The translations under genes were made by a program, and so were the position numbers. Positions 33,038 to 42,500 of a stretch of 47,067 bases of DNA are shown in pieces (position 1 is the first letter of the stretch; each line of letters opens with the position of its first letter). The notes under the pieces were generated by a model. It was not told the DNA's origin. It did no database searches and worked only from the letters and a program-made list of their open reading frames with translations. This DNA comes from Planctomycetota bacterium (lineage in GTDB: Bacteria; Planctomycetota; E44-bin39): NCBI GenBank assembly GCA_004376375.1, contig SOJX01000063.1, positions 1 through 47,067 on the forward strand, in the 5' to 3' direction.

Positions 33038-36000
33038 ATGATCGACAGAATCGTTGAATCTTCCCTGCGGCTCCCCGGCCTGGTGGTCATTGCGGTTCTT
33101 GCGGTGATCGGCCTCGGGGTCTATAAATATCAGCAAATGCCCGTGGACGCATTCCCGGACATATCGCCGATCATGGTGCCTCTATTCGCCGAGGCCCACG
33201 GCATGGCGCCGGAGGAAGTTGAACGCCTGATCACCTATCCCATCGAATCGGCGATGAACGGCCTGCCGGGAATAACACAGATCAAGTCCACCTCGGCGTT
33301 CGGTATGGCGGTAATCTACGTTTACTTCAAGGAGAATGTGGACATCTACTTCGCCCGCCAGCTGGTCGCGGAACGGCTGGCCGGCGCAATGGCGGAGCTG
33401 CCCGAGATGCACGAGCCGCCGATGCTCGGACCGATATCAACCGGGCTCGGGCAGATATTCCTTTACTATCTGACCATGGACAAATCCGTCGACACGGGTG
33501 GGAAAGACCCAAATACATACCTGAGGGAGTTCAACGACTGGGTGATTAAGTTCCAGTTGCAGACCGTACCCGGAGTCACCGAAATCCTCTCCATAGGCGG
33601 GCATGTCCTGCAGTATCAGATTCGTATTAACCCGAATTCTCTTTGTAAATACGATCTTTCACTGGATGTAATTGTCGATGCGGTCACCGAAAACAACCGC
33701 AACGTCGGCGGGCAGTTTCTCGTTCTCGGGTCCGAGGAACACCTGGTCCGCGGAGTCGGCCTTGTTGACAGCCTTGAAGATATCCGCAGCATTCCGGTGA
33801 AGGTCGTGGACGGCGTTGCTGTCCTTCTGTCCGACGTCGCGGACGTGGAGTACGGTAACGAGATCCGCCGGGGCGTCATTACCCTCAACGGTGAACGCGA
33901 AGTAGTATCCGGTATGGTGTTGAAGCTGTTCGGTGAGAATACTTCCAAGGTCATCGAGCGTCTCTATGCGAAGGTCGAGGAAGTGCAGAAAAGCCTTCCC
34001 AGGGGAATTGAACTTGTTCCGTATTACGAGCAGGCCGAGCTGGTCCATAACGCCACGTGGACCGTTAAGAAAGCGCTTCTCGAGGGCTCGGTGCTGGTCA
34101 TCCTGACGCTGCTGCTTTTCCTTGGGAATCTCCGCGCCGCCTTCATCGTGGCTCTCTCACTGCCCATTTGCGCCCTGATCTCCATCATCTGTATGGACGC
34201 GGGCCAAATCTCAGCCAACCTGATGTCTCTTGGAGGTATTGCAATCGCGATAGGAATGCTCAGCGACGGCGCTATCGTGATGGTGGAGAACATCCACCGC
34301 CATCTCGGAGAGCCAAAAAGTGAGGACGAATCCAAACTGACGGTCATCTTGAACTCGGCTAAGGAAGTGAGCCGACCTATCGTTTTCTCTATCATGATAA
34401 TCGTCATAGTCTTTCTGCCGATTTTTACGCTCGAGGGCGTGGAAGGCAAGATGTTCTCGCCAATGGCGTTCACGGTCGCGTTCGCCCTCCTGGGTTCAAT
34501 ACTTACGGCCCTCATAGTTGCACCCGTGCTGTCGCTGTTTCTGCTGAAACATGGGGCGCACAAAGAGCTGGCGATTGTGCGGGGGCTCAAAGCGATTTAC
34601 CGCCCGTTGCTTCGCGCAACGCTCCGCCGGAAACGCCTGGTTGTCGCGTTGGCGCTGGTTGCCTTTACGGCAAGCCTGGCCGTGGTGCCCATGCTCGGCA
34701 CCGAGTTCATCCCGACCCTCGAAGAGGGATCCATTCTGATAGGTGTGACAATGGCTCCGTCCATTTCCCTGGAAAAAGGGACGGAAACCATCATGAAAAT
34801 GGAACGCAGGATAATGCAGTTCGCGGAAGTCAAGGAGACCATATCCCGCATCGGCCGGCCCGAAGCCGGAAGCCATCCCCACCCCGTCAACTACGCGGAA
34901 GTGCATATCGAGCTCAAGCCACGCAGCAAGTGGAAAAAATATAAAAACAAGAAACAGCTTGTCGCGGCCTTGAGCGAGGCGCTGAAACCGTTTCCCGGCG
35001 TGCAGCTCAACTTCACGCAGCCGATCCAGAACGCGTTCGACGAGTTGCTCTCGGGCATCAAGGCCCAGCTTGCGATAAAACTCTACGGCGAAGACCTGGA
35101 CGTTCTCAGGGAAAAATCCACCGAGATCAGGAACACGATCGACAACATTCCCGGCCTCGTGGACCTGTCCGTCGAGCAGAACTTCGGCCAGCCGCAGGTG
35201 CAGATTATTCCGGACCGTGCCGCGTGTGCGCGGTACGGCGTTACGGTCAGCCAGATTCTGGAAATGGTCGAACTCGCCGTGGGCGGCGAGGTGATTGACC
35301 AGATATACCTTTACACCCGCCGCTTCGGCATACACATACGCTACCAGGAAAAATACAGGTCTGACCCGGAGGCTATCCGTAACATGCTGATTGCCACCGA
35401 GGATTCCGGGCAGATTCCGCTTTCGCAGGTCGCCGAAGTGCGCCAGGTCATCGGCCCCATCCAGATCAACCGCGAAAAGAACCAGCGCCGCTGGATTGTC
35501 CAGGGCAACGTCCGCGGCCGGGACATGGGCAGCGTGGTTGCCGACATCAAGAAGCGGATTGCGGAAAAAGTCTCGCTCCCCCCCGGCTACTCTATCGAAT
35601 ACGGGGGACAGTTCGCGAACCAGCAGCGCGCCCAAAAGAGGTTGGCGGTCGTCGTGCCGGTGTGTCTGGGGCTGATCTTTCTGCTGCTGTACATGTCCTT
35701 TCACTCGGTCAGGAATGCGTTACTCGTCATCCTGAACGTGCCCTTCGGACTGATCGGGGGAATCTTCGCGCTGGCCCTTTCCGGCCAATACCTGAGCGTA
35801 CCCTCCTCGGTGGGTTTTATTGCGCTCTTCGGCGTGGCGGTGCTCAATGGGGTCGTCATGGTGTCGTATATTAATCAGCTTGTGCATCGGGGCATAATGC
35901 TCGATGAGGCCGTCATGGAGGGGGCGACGCTTCGCCTCCGCCCGGTGCTTATGACTGCCATGGTCGCAAGCCTCGGCTTGGTCCCGCTGCTACTGTCCAG

Positions 36001-36145
36001 TGGCATCGGCTCGGAAGTCCTGCGCCCCCTGGCGACGGTAGTGGTAGGCGGGCTTGTCACTTCGACGCTGTTAACCCTGTTAGTGCTTCCAGTGCTGTAC
36101 ACATGGTTTGCGCCCAAATCTCGGGAGGGGAAAGTAACTGCCTAA
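33038..36145 (+). CDS. Heavy-metal efflux RND transporter (CzcA/CusA family)
   Basis: A 1035-aa inner-membrane proton-driven metal exporter. Typical features are the N-terminal helix, then KYQQMPVDAFPDISP and MAPEEVERLITYPIESAMNG. The fourth-helix signature GMLSDGAIVMVEN carries the proton-relay Asp and Glu of HME-RND proteins. A second half starts near LRRKRLVVALALVA, with EEGSILIGVTMAPS and GGEVIDQIYLYTRRFGI. The last helices end SREGKVTA. Length is normal for the family. ATG 33038 follows AAAGGCGGG; the frame is open to 32729 only inside the adaptor gene. Last intact gene of the operon. Two extra copies of its C-terminal coding region lie downstream as remnants (36193-36393 and 36425-36556). 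Confidence 0.94.
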   Translation: MIDRIVESSLRLPGLVVIAVLAVIGLGVYKYQQMPVDAFPDISPIMVPLFAEAHGMAPEEVERLITYPIESAMNGLPGITQIKSTSAFGMAVIYVYFKENVDIYFARQLVAERLAGAMAELPEMHEPPMLGPISTGLGQIFLYYLTMDKSVDTGGKDPNTYLREFNDWVIKFQLQTVPGVTEILSIGGHVLQYQIRINPNSLCKYDLSLDVIVDAVTENNRNVGGQFLVLGSEEHLVRGVGLVDSLEDIRSIPVKVVDGVAVLLSDVADVEYGNEIRRGVITLNGEREVVSGMVLKLFGENTSKVIERLYAKVEEVQKSLPRGIELVPYYEQAELVHNATWTVKKALLEGSVLVILTLLLFLGNLRAAFIVALSLPICALISIICMDAGQISANLMSLGGIAIAIGMLSDGAIVMVENIHRHLGEPKSEDESKLTVILNSAKEVSRPIVFSIMIIVIVFLPIFTLEGVEGKMFSPMAFTVAFALLGSILTALIVAPVLSLFLLKHGAHKELAIVRGLKAIYRPLLRATLRRKRLVVALALVAFTASLAVVPMLGTEFIPTLEEGSILIGVTMAPSISLEKGTETIMKMERRIMQFAEVKETISRIGRPEAGSHPHPVNYAEVHIELKPRSKWKKYKNKKQLVAALSEALKPFPGVQLNFTQPIQNAFDELLSGIKAQLAIKLYGEDLDVLREKSTEIRNTIDNIPGLVDLSVEQNFGQPQVQIIPDRAACARYGVTVSQILEMVELAVGGEVIDQIYLYTRRFGIHIRYQEKYRSDPEAIRNMLIATEDSGQIPLSQVAEVRQVIGPIQINREKNQRRWIVQGNVRGRDMGSVVADIKKRIAEKVSLPPGYSIEYGGQFANQQRAQKRLAVVVPVCLGLIFLLLYMSFHSVRNALLVILNVPFGLIGGIFALALSGQYLSVPSSVGFIALFGVAVLNGVVMVSYINQLVHRGIMLDEAVMEGATLRLRPVLMTAMVASLGLVPLLLSSGIGSEVLRPLATVVVGGLVTSTLLTLLVLPVLYTWFAPKSREGKVTA

Positions 36146-36192
36146 ATGTACCTATGAACTGGAGGAATATATATAATGTGACGGCGTAGCCC

Positions 36193-36393
36193 GTGCTGAT
36201 GACGGCGCTTACGACGATCCTGGGCCTTATGCCGCTCCTGCTTGCGACCGGCATCGGCTCGGACGTGCAGAGGCCGCTCGCGGTTGTCGTCGTGTTCGGG
36301 CTGATGACTTCCACATTCCTGACGCTCTTCGTCATACCGGCCGTTTACGGGATGATTGAAGGCAGGCGTTTATCCAGGACAATTCGACCATAA
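36193..36393 (+). pseudogene. Decayed copy of the RND pump C-terminus (copy 2)
   Basis: Sixty-six codons from a GTG, reading LMTALTTILGLMPLLLATG and on through FVIPAVYGMIEG. This aligns with LMTAMVASLGLVPLLLSSG in the last helices of the intact pump. In-frame stops just upstream (TAG at 36187-36189) cut it off from any N-terminal part. It appears to be the tail of a former tandem or replaced pump gene; it is not likely functional. Confidence 0.75.
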
Positions 36394-36424
36394 GAGGAGT
36401 TCAATCAGGGAGGGATTAACGTAG

Positions 36425-36556
36425 CTGGCTTCTTTGACGCTGTTGACCCTGTTGGTGCTTCCAGCGCTGTATGAATGGTTCGCGTCCAATTCCCGGGAGG
36501 GGAAAGCAGCTTGGACTCCGTCTCGCGCTCATGACTTCTATTACGATTACGACTAA
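36425..36556 (+). pseudogene. Decayed copy of the RND pump C-terminus (copy 3)
   Basis: After a TAG the frame reads LASLTLLTLLVLPALYEWFA then SNSREGKAAW and ends at TAA 36556. The intact pump ends LLTLLVLPVLYTWFAPKSREGK, so this is a second remnant of the same region, closer in sequence to the intact gene than copy 2 is. Confidence 0.7.
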
Positions 36557-36583
36557 CCGTTATTTTCTTTTATTGCCGCATGT

Positions 36584-36619
36584 AAAAAAACCGGGACCGG
36601 TACAAGTACCGGTCCCGGT
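36584..36619 (-). terminator. Strong Rho-independent terminator of the lipoprotein operon
   Basis: Perfect 14-bp arms (36590-36603 and 36606-36619) with a two-base loop. On the minus strand they are followed by a run of seven T. It lies 25 bp beyond the stop of the 36644 gene and ends the minus-strand operon that starts at 39379. Confidence 0.9.
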
Positions 36620-36643
36620 CACGTGGGGAAGAAAAGACTCTGA

Positions 36644-37441
36644 CTAATTACCGAGTAAAAGAACCCAGTACCTGTTGCCGCCGGAATCGGCGACACCGAT
36701 ACCGATTTTCCAGAGAGCAGGTCCGTCTCCGCCGTAGTCATGGTAATGCAGGGCTTGTCGCGCGCCGCCGCAGCCGCGTGAGAGCGGGAAAGTGTCGTCC
36801 CAGTTACCGCTGGGTTTTTCGACAGCTTTCAGAAAGTAGCGGTTCGTACCGTATCCCGAGATATAGAACATCTTGCCGTTCCAGCTGACGCCCTGTCCCG
36901 TGAAACTCCCGGATGCGGCTGCGGCCTGCGCCGAGCCCTGTGCATCGGCGGCCAGCCCGTCGTCCCATGCGAAGTTTGTGGGCCAGGTATAAACCCTGTG
37001 CGATTCGCCCTCGTGGGGAATCCCCTTGTAACGAGAATGTGACATGAGATCCCCGGTTCCACCCGTCATCCTTCCGGGCTTGTCGTACCGGGAGCGGGAA
37101 GTATTGATATAGTTATAGGCGTAATCGGGATCGGTCCACGGCCCGGTGGGGTAGGGTCCGTCCGTCGGCCATTGCGGATTCAGCCCGCCTGCGCCGGGCC
37201 CGGCCTTGAGGATTATCCCGTTATACGTGCCGGGAAAACCACCGCCGCCGTTGCCGCCCGTGCCACCGGTACCGCCGGTGCCACCGGTTCCGCCCGTACC
37301 GCCTGTTCCGCCGGTGCCGCCGGCGCCGCCGCCGCTTGATGTGACTATTTTATCCGAATTGTCTTTGCTTCCGCAGCCCGGCACGGCGATAATCAGCCCG
37401 AGTGCAGCGATAATTACCACGAATAGGAGTGAGCGTTTCAT
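36644..37441 (-). CDS. Lipoprotein with Gly/Thr linker and CAP/SCP-like domain (1)
   Basis: A 265-aa lipoprotein; the signal ends AVPGC with Cys23. A flexible Gly-Gly-Thr linker (about 38-72) precedes a C-terminal domain. The domain resembles divergent CAP/SCP-type proteins: FAWDDGLAADAQGSAQAAAA in the middle, and ALHYHDYGGDGPALWKIGIG with YWVLLLG at the end. CAP proteins are extracellular, often without catalytic activity. Start ATG 37441 has GAGGAG upstream. Last gene of an operon with a second CAP-like lipoprotein, a STAS protein and a metalloprotease-like lipoprotein. Linker and lipobox style are shared by all three lipoproteins. The CAP assignment is moderate. Confidence 0.72.
   Translation of the reverse strand: MKRSLLFVVIIAALGLIIAVPGCGSKDNSDKIVTSSGGGAGGTGGTGGTGGTGGTGGTGGTGGNGGGGFPGTYNGIILKAGPGAGGLNPQWPTDGPYPTGPWTDPDYAYNYINTSRSRYDKPGRMTGGTGDLMSHSRYKGIPHEGESHRVYTWPTNFAWDDGLAADAQGSAQAAAASGSFTGQGVSWNGKMFYISGYGTNRYFLKAVEKPSGNWDDTFPLSRGCGGARQALHYHDYGGDGPALWKIGIGVADSGGNRYWVLLLGN
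37244..37335 (-). repeat. 9-bp in-frame repeat encoding Gly-Gly-Thr
   Basis: A tandem nine-base unit (plus strand ccgccggt. and variants) coding the GGT linker of the 36644 lipoprotein. Units differ mainly at third positions; unit changes alter linker length without shifting frame. Confidence 0.88.
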
Positions 37442-37483
37442 AGTTTTTTCTCCTCGTTTATCGAAGGTGATGAGTTTATAAAA

Positions 37484-38272
37484 TTATTCGCCGACGATGA
37501 TGACCCACCATACGCAGTTGCCCGCGACGGCGCCGCCGATGCCGCAGTACTTCTTGTGATTGAAAGAGCCGGTGCCGGTCTGATACCAGAAACCGACCCT
37601 CATCGTGCCGTTGCCCTTGACGTGCCACTTGCCTGAATCGCCGGAAGAATAATCTTCGCCGGGGAAAAATCCGCCTTCGTCGGAGACCGGAGTGGCAGGG
37701 TCGGATTTCGCGCTGATCATGAACTCGGAGGAGTCGAGCCCGTTCATGAATACCGGTTCGCCGCGCGAGTAGTTCTGAAAACCTTCGCGCGAGCCCTTTG
37801 GAGAGCCGCCGCCGGCGAGCCTTACCGCTTCGGCCTGGGCCTTGTCGTTAAGGCCCTGGTCGAGCGCGAACGTGATGCTCCACGTATTGGTATCCGTTGA
37901 AGTGCCGTTCCACGGTGGGCCGTCGTAACGGTTGTGCACGGAATAGTTCTGCCTGATGGCCTGGACGTGGTCGAACATTTCGGAGCGCGAGCCGATAATG
38001 TACATGTCTCCCTGGATGCACCTTTCAGGTCTGTTCTGCGCTTTGAAGTACTCGGACGGGTCGGTTGCCGTTTTTACAGTATCGCTGACCTCGTCCCAGG
38101 CAAGTCCGCCGCCCCCGCCGGGTCCGGTGCCCGTACCGGTGCCCCCGGTACCGGTGCCGGTGCCGCCGCCTGAGCCGGAGCGGCTTGACTTGCTGCTGCT
38201 TCCGCAGCCGGGCATGCTGAAAATAAGGCTGAATACCGCAAAGATGCTGACAAGGATGATAATGCGCTTCAT
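37484..38272 (-). CDS. Lipoprotein with Gly/Thr linker and CAP/SCP-like domain (2)
   Basis: A 262-aa lipoprotein; the signal ends FSMPGC with Cys23, followed by Ser- and Gly/Thr-rich linker residues (24-55). The mature domain has HVQAIRQNYSVHNRYDGPPW, a central ALDQGLNDKAQAEAVRLA helix, and a Cys-containing C-terminal CGIGGAVAGNCVWWVIIVGE. Helix plus C-terminal strand match the CAP/SCP outline and the neighbouring 36644 protein, though sequence identity is low. ATG 38272 overlaps the TGA of the STAS gene (ATGA) and follows GGAGGGA, so the two are coupled. Confidence 0.7.
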   Translation of the reverse strand: MKRIIILVSIFAVFSLIFSMPGCGSSSKSSRSGSGGGTGTGTGGTGTGTGPGGGGGLAWDEVSDTVKTATDPSEYFKAQNRPERCIQGDMYIIGSRSEMFDHVQAIRQNYSVHNRYDGPPWNGTSTDTNTWSITFALDQGLNDKAQAEAVRLAGGGSPKGSREGFQNYSRGEPVFMNGLDSSEFMISAKSDPATPVSDEGGFFPGEDYSSGDSGKWHVKGNGTMRVGFWYQTGTGSFNHKKYCGIGGAVAGNCVWWVIIVGE

Positions 38273-38613
38273 GCTCTTTCCCTCCGATAGAAAGCCGTAT
38301 GGTTTGATTTATTTTCCGAGGATACAGCCTGCTCGATACATGCAAGCTCGTCTTCGCTTACGCCCTTTATTGGCGGAAGGATGTCGACGCTCAGGTTTCC
38401 GTTCTGACTCCGAATCCAGTTGAACATCGCGATGCCGAGCGAGTCGACGGACGTGGTTTCTCTCAGGTCGAGATTTATTTTCCGCCTTCCCGATTCGGCG
38501 GCCGACCGCAGGAGGTCGAGCCCTTTGCGGGCTGCACAACCGGTGAGTTTTCCGGCAATCCGCATCTTGAGCCGGCCGTCGTTTGTAAAGGCGAATGAGA
38601 ACGATGTAATCAT
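38269..38613 (-). CDS. STAS-domain protein (anti-sigma-antagonist-like)
   Basis: A 114-aa cytoplasmic protein with the STAS fold pattern: a beta strand LKMRIAGKLTG, helix, then INLDLRETTSVDSLGIAMFN, where the Ser after Asp occupies the phosphorylatable position of SpoIIAA-like proteins. A final strand NLSVDILPP and a helix follow. STAS proteins act in partner switching controlled by serine phosphorylation. No RsbW-like kinase is in the window, but two Hanks-type kinases are 1 and 7 kb away. Start ATG 38613 has AAGGA upstream. It is the only non-secreted product of a lipoprotein operon and is coupled to the following gene by a 4-bp overlap. Confidence 0.78.
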   Translation of the reverse strand: MITSFSFAFTNDGRLKMRIAGKLTGCAARKGLDLLRSAAESGRRKINLDLRETTSVDSLGIAMFNWIRSQNGNLSVDILPPIKGVSEDELACIEQAVSSENKSNHTAFYRRERA

Positions 38614-38632
38614 TTTTCATTCCTTGTCAGAA

Positions 38633-39379
38633 TTAGTTGTCCTGAACGTCAACATTGACTGCCGGCGCATTGGAATCATACTGGTTCGGGTGTTTCCAGC
38701 CATGTTTCGGAATAGAGTAGTTGTCCCAGCACGGATCGCTTACAGAACAGTTCGACCCGTCACAATAAACGCCCTGGTCTCCCATATTACTCATGTAGCA
38801 TACCGAGCATGAGTACTCCTCTTTCCGGCCGTTCATGAAATGTCCCCACTCGTGCATAAACACGTGGGTGTTGAAATGGCCTCCGAAATAGATAATTCCG
38901 TTACCGTTCATATCGCTGGAAAAGCAACCGGGATTACCTGCTCCGGGAAGACCCGGGCCAATCGAACTTGAGTTAGGATCATCGATATAGATGCGCCCTT
39001 TTGGGAAAGTAGCATCGCTCTGGTCGCTGCTGTTGTCCTTAACGGTTATAGTCTTGAAATAGCACTGACCTTCAGTTGCCGTCCACAGAGCGGATTGCAT
39101 TCCCTTGATCCTGTTTCCAAGCGCTTCCAGAGAGGAAGTGTCTGCGTTGCTTTGGACGTTGACATCAAGATCGACACCAACCGCGGACGCAGGTCCTGTT
39201 CCCCCTGTTCCTGTGCCACCAGTGCCCGTACCACCTGTTCCGGTTCCACCTGTGCCGGTTCCGCCACCGCCACCGGATGACGCTCCTCTGCTTGACTTAT
39301 GGCTTTTGCTGCAGCCGGGCATTCCAGATATGAGGCCAAGAATCGCTACGATGATGACCAGGGTTACGGCCTTTTTCAT
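38633..39379 (-). CDS. Metalloprotease-like lipoprotein (CLCA-type HEWxH...EEY motif)
   Basis: A 248-aa lipoprotein. The signal ends SGMPGC with Cys23. A Gly/Thr linker (about 36-62) precedes a domain with HEWGHFMNGRKEEY at 176-189. The pattern HEWxHxxxGxxxEY matches the metalloprotease motif of CLCA-type and related bacterial proteins, where His, His and a Glu bind zinc and the first Glu is catalytic. The next residues, CSVCYMSNMG, and four later cysteines suggest disulfide stabilisation. First gene of a minus-strand operon; AGGAGAG precedes ATG 39379. A sigma54-like promoter lies about 50 bp upstream. Activity and substrate are inferred from the motif only. Confidence 0.78.
   Translation of the reverse strand: MKKAVTLVIIVAILGLISGMPGCSKSHKSSRGASSGGGGGTGTGGTGTGGTGTGGTGTGGTGPASAVGVDLDVNVQSNADTSSLEALGNRIKGMQSALWTATEGQCYFKTITVKDNSSDQSDATFPKGRIYIDDPNSSSIGPGLPGAGNPGCFSSDMNGNGIIYFGGHFNTHVFMHEWGHFMNGRKEEYSCSVCYMSNMGDQGVYCDGSNCSVSDPCWDNYSIPKHGWKHPNQYDSNAPAVNVDVQDN
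39195..39275 (-). repeat. 15-bp-type in-frame repeat encoding the TGTGG linker
   Basis: Repeats coding Thr-Gly-Thr-Gly-Gly in the metalloprotease-like lipoprotein; a similar tract at about 38110-38180 codes the linker of the 37484 lipoprotein. Confidence 0.85.
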
Positions 39380-39429
39380 TTTTCTCTCCTTTTCTTCCTT
39401 CAGTTTTTTGATCCTTCCTCATTATTAAT

Positions 39430-39446
39430 AGCAACATCCATACCTT
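39430..39446 (-). promoter_or_regulatory. Sigma54-type (-24/-12) promoter of the lipoprotein operon
   Basis: On the minus strand AAGGTATGGATGTTGCT. The GG (39444-39443) and GC (39432-39431) have the required 12-base register, with TTGC intact at -12 and partial agreement with TGGCACG at -24. The predicted start site is near 39419, about 40 nt before ATG 39379. The gene immediately upstream encodes a GAFTGA-type activator. Confidence 0.55.
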
Positions 39447-39544
39447 TCAGAATCCGAATGGCTGAGAACCAGATAACCCTATGTACATAAAGGAGTTACG
39501 GAAAAGACAGGCTGAGGCGAGGTTAGAATTGATCCAAAATAAAC

Positions 39545-39559
39545 GTTACCACAGGTAAC
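39545..39559. promoter_or_regulatory. Palindrome gttacc-aca-ggtaac, candidate activator site or weak terminator
   Basis: Perfect six-base arms about 130 bp upstream of the predicted sigma54 start site, a usual distance for an enhancer-binding-protein site. Because it also lies just after the activator gene's stop and is followed on the minus strand by gtttatttt, a weak terminator is an alternative reading. Confidence 0.4.
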
Positions 39560-39588
39560 AAAGCTAAATTATGTTTTCACTGGAAACG

Positions 39589-42500
39589 CTACGGTTTTGG
39601 CCGCGGCATCTGCCATTCTTTGCGTTTCTGCCAGAGGTGTTTGCGGCTGATGCCCAGTTTTCCGGCCAGCTCAGTTTCTCCATAGCGCGTCTGGTTTGTG
39701 AGCACAAACTCTTTCATGTATTCTTCTATTGAAAGCTCGCGCGCGGCAGCGGTTTGTGTTTGCGGCGGCCGCTCTTCGACTTTCAGAATCTTATCAATAT
39801 CTTTTGCGGTGATGCGCTCACCCGAGGTGACGAATACCTGCTGAATTATATTGCGAAGCTGCCGGACGTTACCGGGATAGTCGTATTCCAGCAGCCGGGC
39901 CAGTGCGTCCCTGTCGATCTGTTTTTCATCGGAATTCATTTTTTCCGCAAACTCTTTCATGAAATGTTGAACAAGGATGGGCAAATCCTCGGTCCGCTCC
40001 CGAAGGGGCGGGAGTTCTATTCGAACGACGTTTATCCTGTAATACAGGTCTTCCCGAAAGGTCCCGTTTTCGACAAGCTGTTCCAGCGGAATATTCGTCG
40101 AGCAGACCAGCCGAATGTTCATCGAATGGGGGATTGAGGCTCCTATCCGCCTGACTTCCCGCTCCTCGATTACGCGCAGGAGCTTTGCCTGCATGGAAGG
40201 AGGCATCGAGCCGACTTCATCCAGGAAAAGCGTGCCTTCGTTCGCCGACTCGATTAGCCCCGCCTTGTCCGAGATGGCGCCCGTGAACGCGCCCTTCACA
40301 TGCCCGAACAGCTCGCCCTCGAGAAGCGACTCGGTCATTGCCGCGCAGTTTATCGAGATGAAAGGGCCTTTTTTGCGGCCGCTGTTGTAATGGAGAGCCT
40401 TCGCCACAAGCTCTTTCCCCGTTCCCGTCTCGCCGTATATATTTACCGTGAGGTCGGTGTCGGTAATCGAATCGAGGACGCGGTAGAGTTCGCGCATCGG
40501 TTTTGACCGGCCGACAATGTTCGTGTATGCGTAGCGGGAGCGGACTTCTTTTTCCAGCGAGCGAAGCCTTGCATCGCGCCCGGCCTGCTCGATCGCCCTG
40601 TCGATTATCGGCGCGATGCGCTCGGCAAAGGCCTCGACGAGGAAGAGGTCGGCCTCCGCGAAGGTTCCGGCAGGCGACGTCGAATCGAGATAAACGATGC
40701 CGATTGCCCGGTCCCTGTGTGCAATCGGCACAGCGAGCACGGAATGAAGCTGGAGGTCGACGACGCTTTTTGCATTGCGCAGCGACTCGTCGAGCGAAGT
40801 GTCCCTGACGAGCCGGGACGCGCCCGTTTTCAGGACTTCCCTGACCATCGTATGGCTGGTCTGGTATTCCGGCGAGGTGATTTCTTCGTCCCGGATGTTG
40901 CGCGCGGCAAGGTGCTTCAGATTGCCGCCCTCATCCACGAGTATGATAAAGCCCCGCTCCGCCTGCGTGAGGTCGAGCACCATCCCGAGCGCCAGGTTGA
41001 GAATCTTCTGAACGTCGAGCTCGGCGGAAGCCAGCCGCGAAACCATTCCCAGGAGCGCAAGCCCTTCCCGCGCGAGGACGCGCTCGTCCACGCCGGCGAC
41101 CTCGAGGATTTCCTTTTCCAGCGCCGCGTCCGCTTTTGCGGGAGCAGGCTCGGGGTGTGCCGGCGCCGAAATCCCCTCTTCCTCAATCAGTGCATCCAGC
41201 TCGTTGTACGGGGGAGAGGCACGGAGGTTCTGCCTGTCGTAATTTTCAGGAAGCGCGGCCGCGATCCTGTCGAAAACCTTTTCCGCTTCGCCGACGTATT
41301 GACGGGCAAGCGTTTCGTTATCCTCCGCCAGCGCGCATCGGGCCGCGGTAAGCGCTGCATCAAAATTCATAATCAAATGTTCCGTCTGCCCGCTGAGCCG
41401 TAACGCTTTTGCCGCCTGCTCGCCTGCATGAGACGCGTTCCCGAGCTCGAGCTCGCATTTCGCCGCTATCAGGGCGAGCCGCGTCTTTTCGTCAGCGCCC
41501 ATTTTCTTATTGATCATGGAGGCGGCCAGCTTGCCGGCTTCGGCTGTGTTGCCTTTTTGAAGCAGTATTTCAGCTTTGGTAAGTTTAATATCCGTGCTGA
41601 TAGACCCCCGCATGCCGAGCTTTTCGGCTTTCCTGATACTCGCGAGCGCTTCGTCTGTCCGGTTTTTCAGGAGGTCGAGTTTCGCCGACTGCTGGCGCAC
41701 GATGCCGAGCGTTTTGCCTTTTTCGGAGCCGACGAGGGAGGCGGCTTTTTCAAGCTCGCTTTCGGCCAAGGGCATGTCTCCGCACAGCGCGGAGAAAATC
41801 CCCGCCTTTTCGCAGTGTATCAGCAGCGCGAACGATTTCTCGTTTGCCTCTTCAGCCATGCGCAGCGCTTCGTTGAAGCTTTCGAGCGCTTCCCGCGTAT
41901 TGCCGGTCGAGGAATGCACCGATGCGCATGCGGCGAGGGCGTGGATTATATTCGGGGGGATCGAGCTTCGCTTCGCCACCCGGAGCGCGTCTTCGTAAGA
42001 CGAAAGCGCTTCCCGTGTGTTCCCGAGCGTGAAGTGGACGTGGCCGATGCTCGTCATAATGCTGGCGAGGTTCGTATCGTCTCCCGATATTTGTGAAAGG
42101 CGCTTCGCGGCGGTATAGGCGTCAAGCGCCTTGTCGAAATCGCCGAGAAACCTGTGGACTCCTCCGATGTTGGCGTTGGCATCGCCGATGCGGATAAGAT
42201 GCCCCCTCTTTTCACTTTCCCGGAGTGATTTTCTGAAATAGCCGAGGGCCTTGGAAGGTTTCCCCATATCCTGGTAAACGGACCCGAGCAGGTTGTACAT
42301 GGGCGCATGGAATTCTTCCGCGTCCTTTCTGTGCAGTAAATCCGTGGCGCGTTTTATCGCATCGTCGTATTGCGCGAGGTGGTATTCGAGGTGGGCGATG
42401 TAGGTGTCGATAGAGTTGGCTTTTTTTGTATCGCCGCCTGACTCGAAAGCCGCGCGGGCTTTCAGCCAGAGTTTCCGCGCCTTTTCCATGTCTCCCCTGA

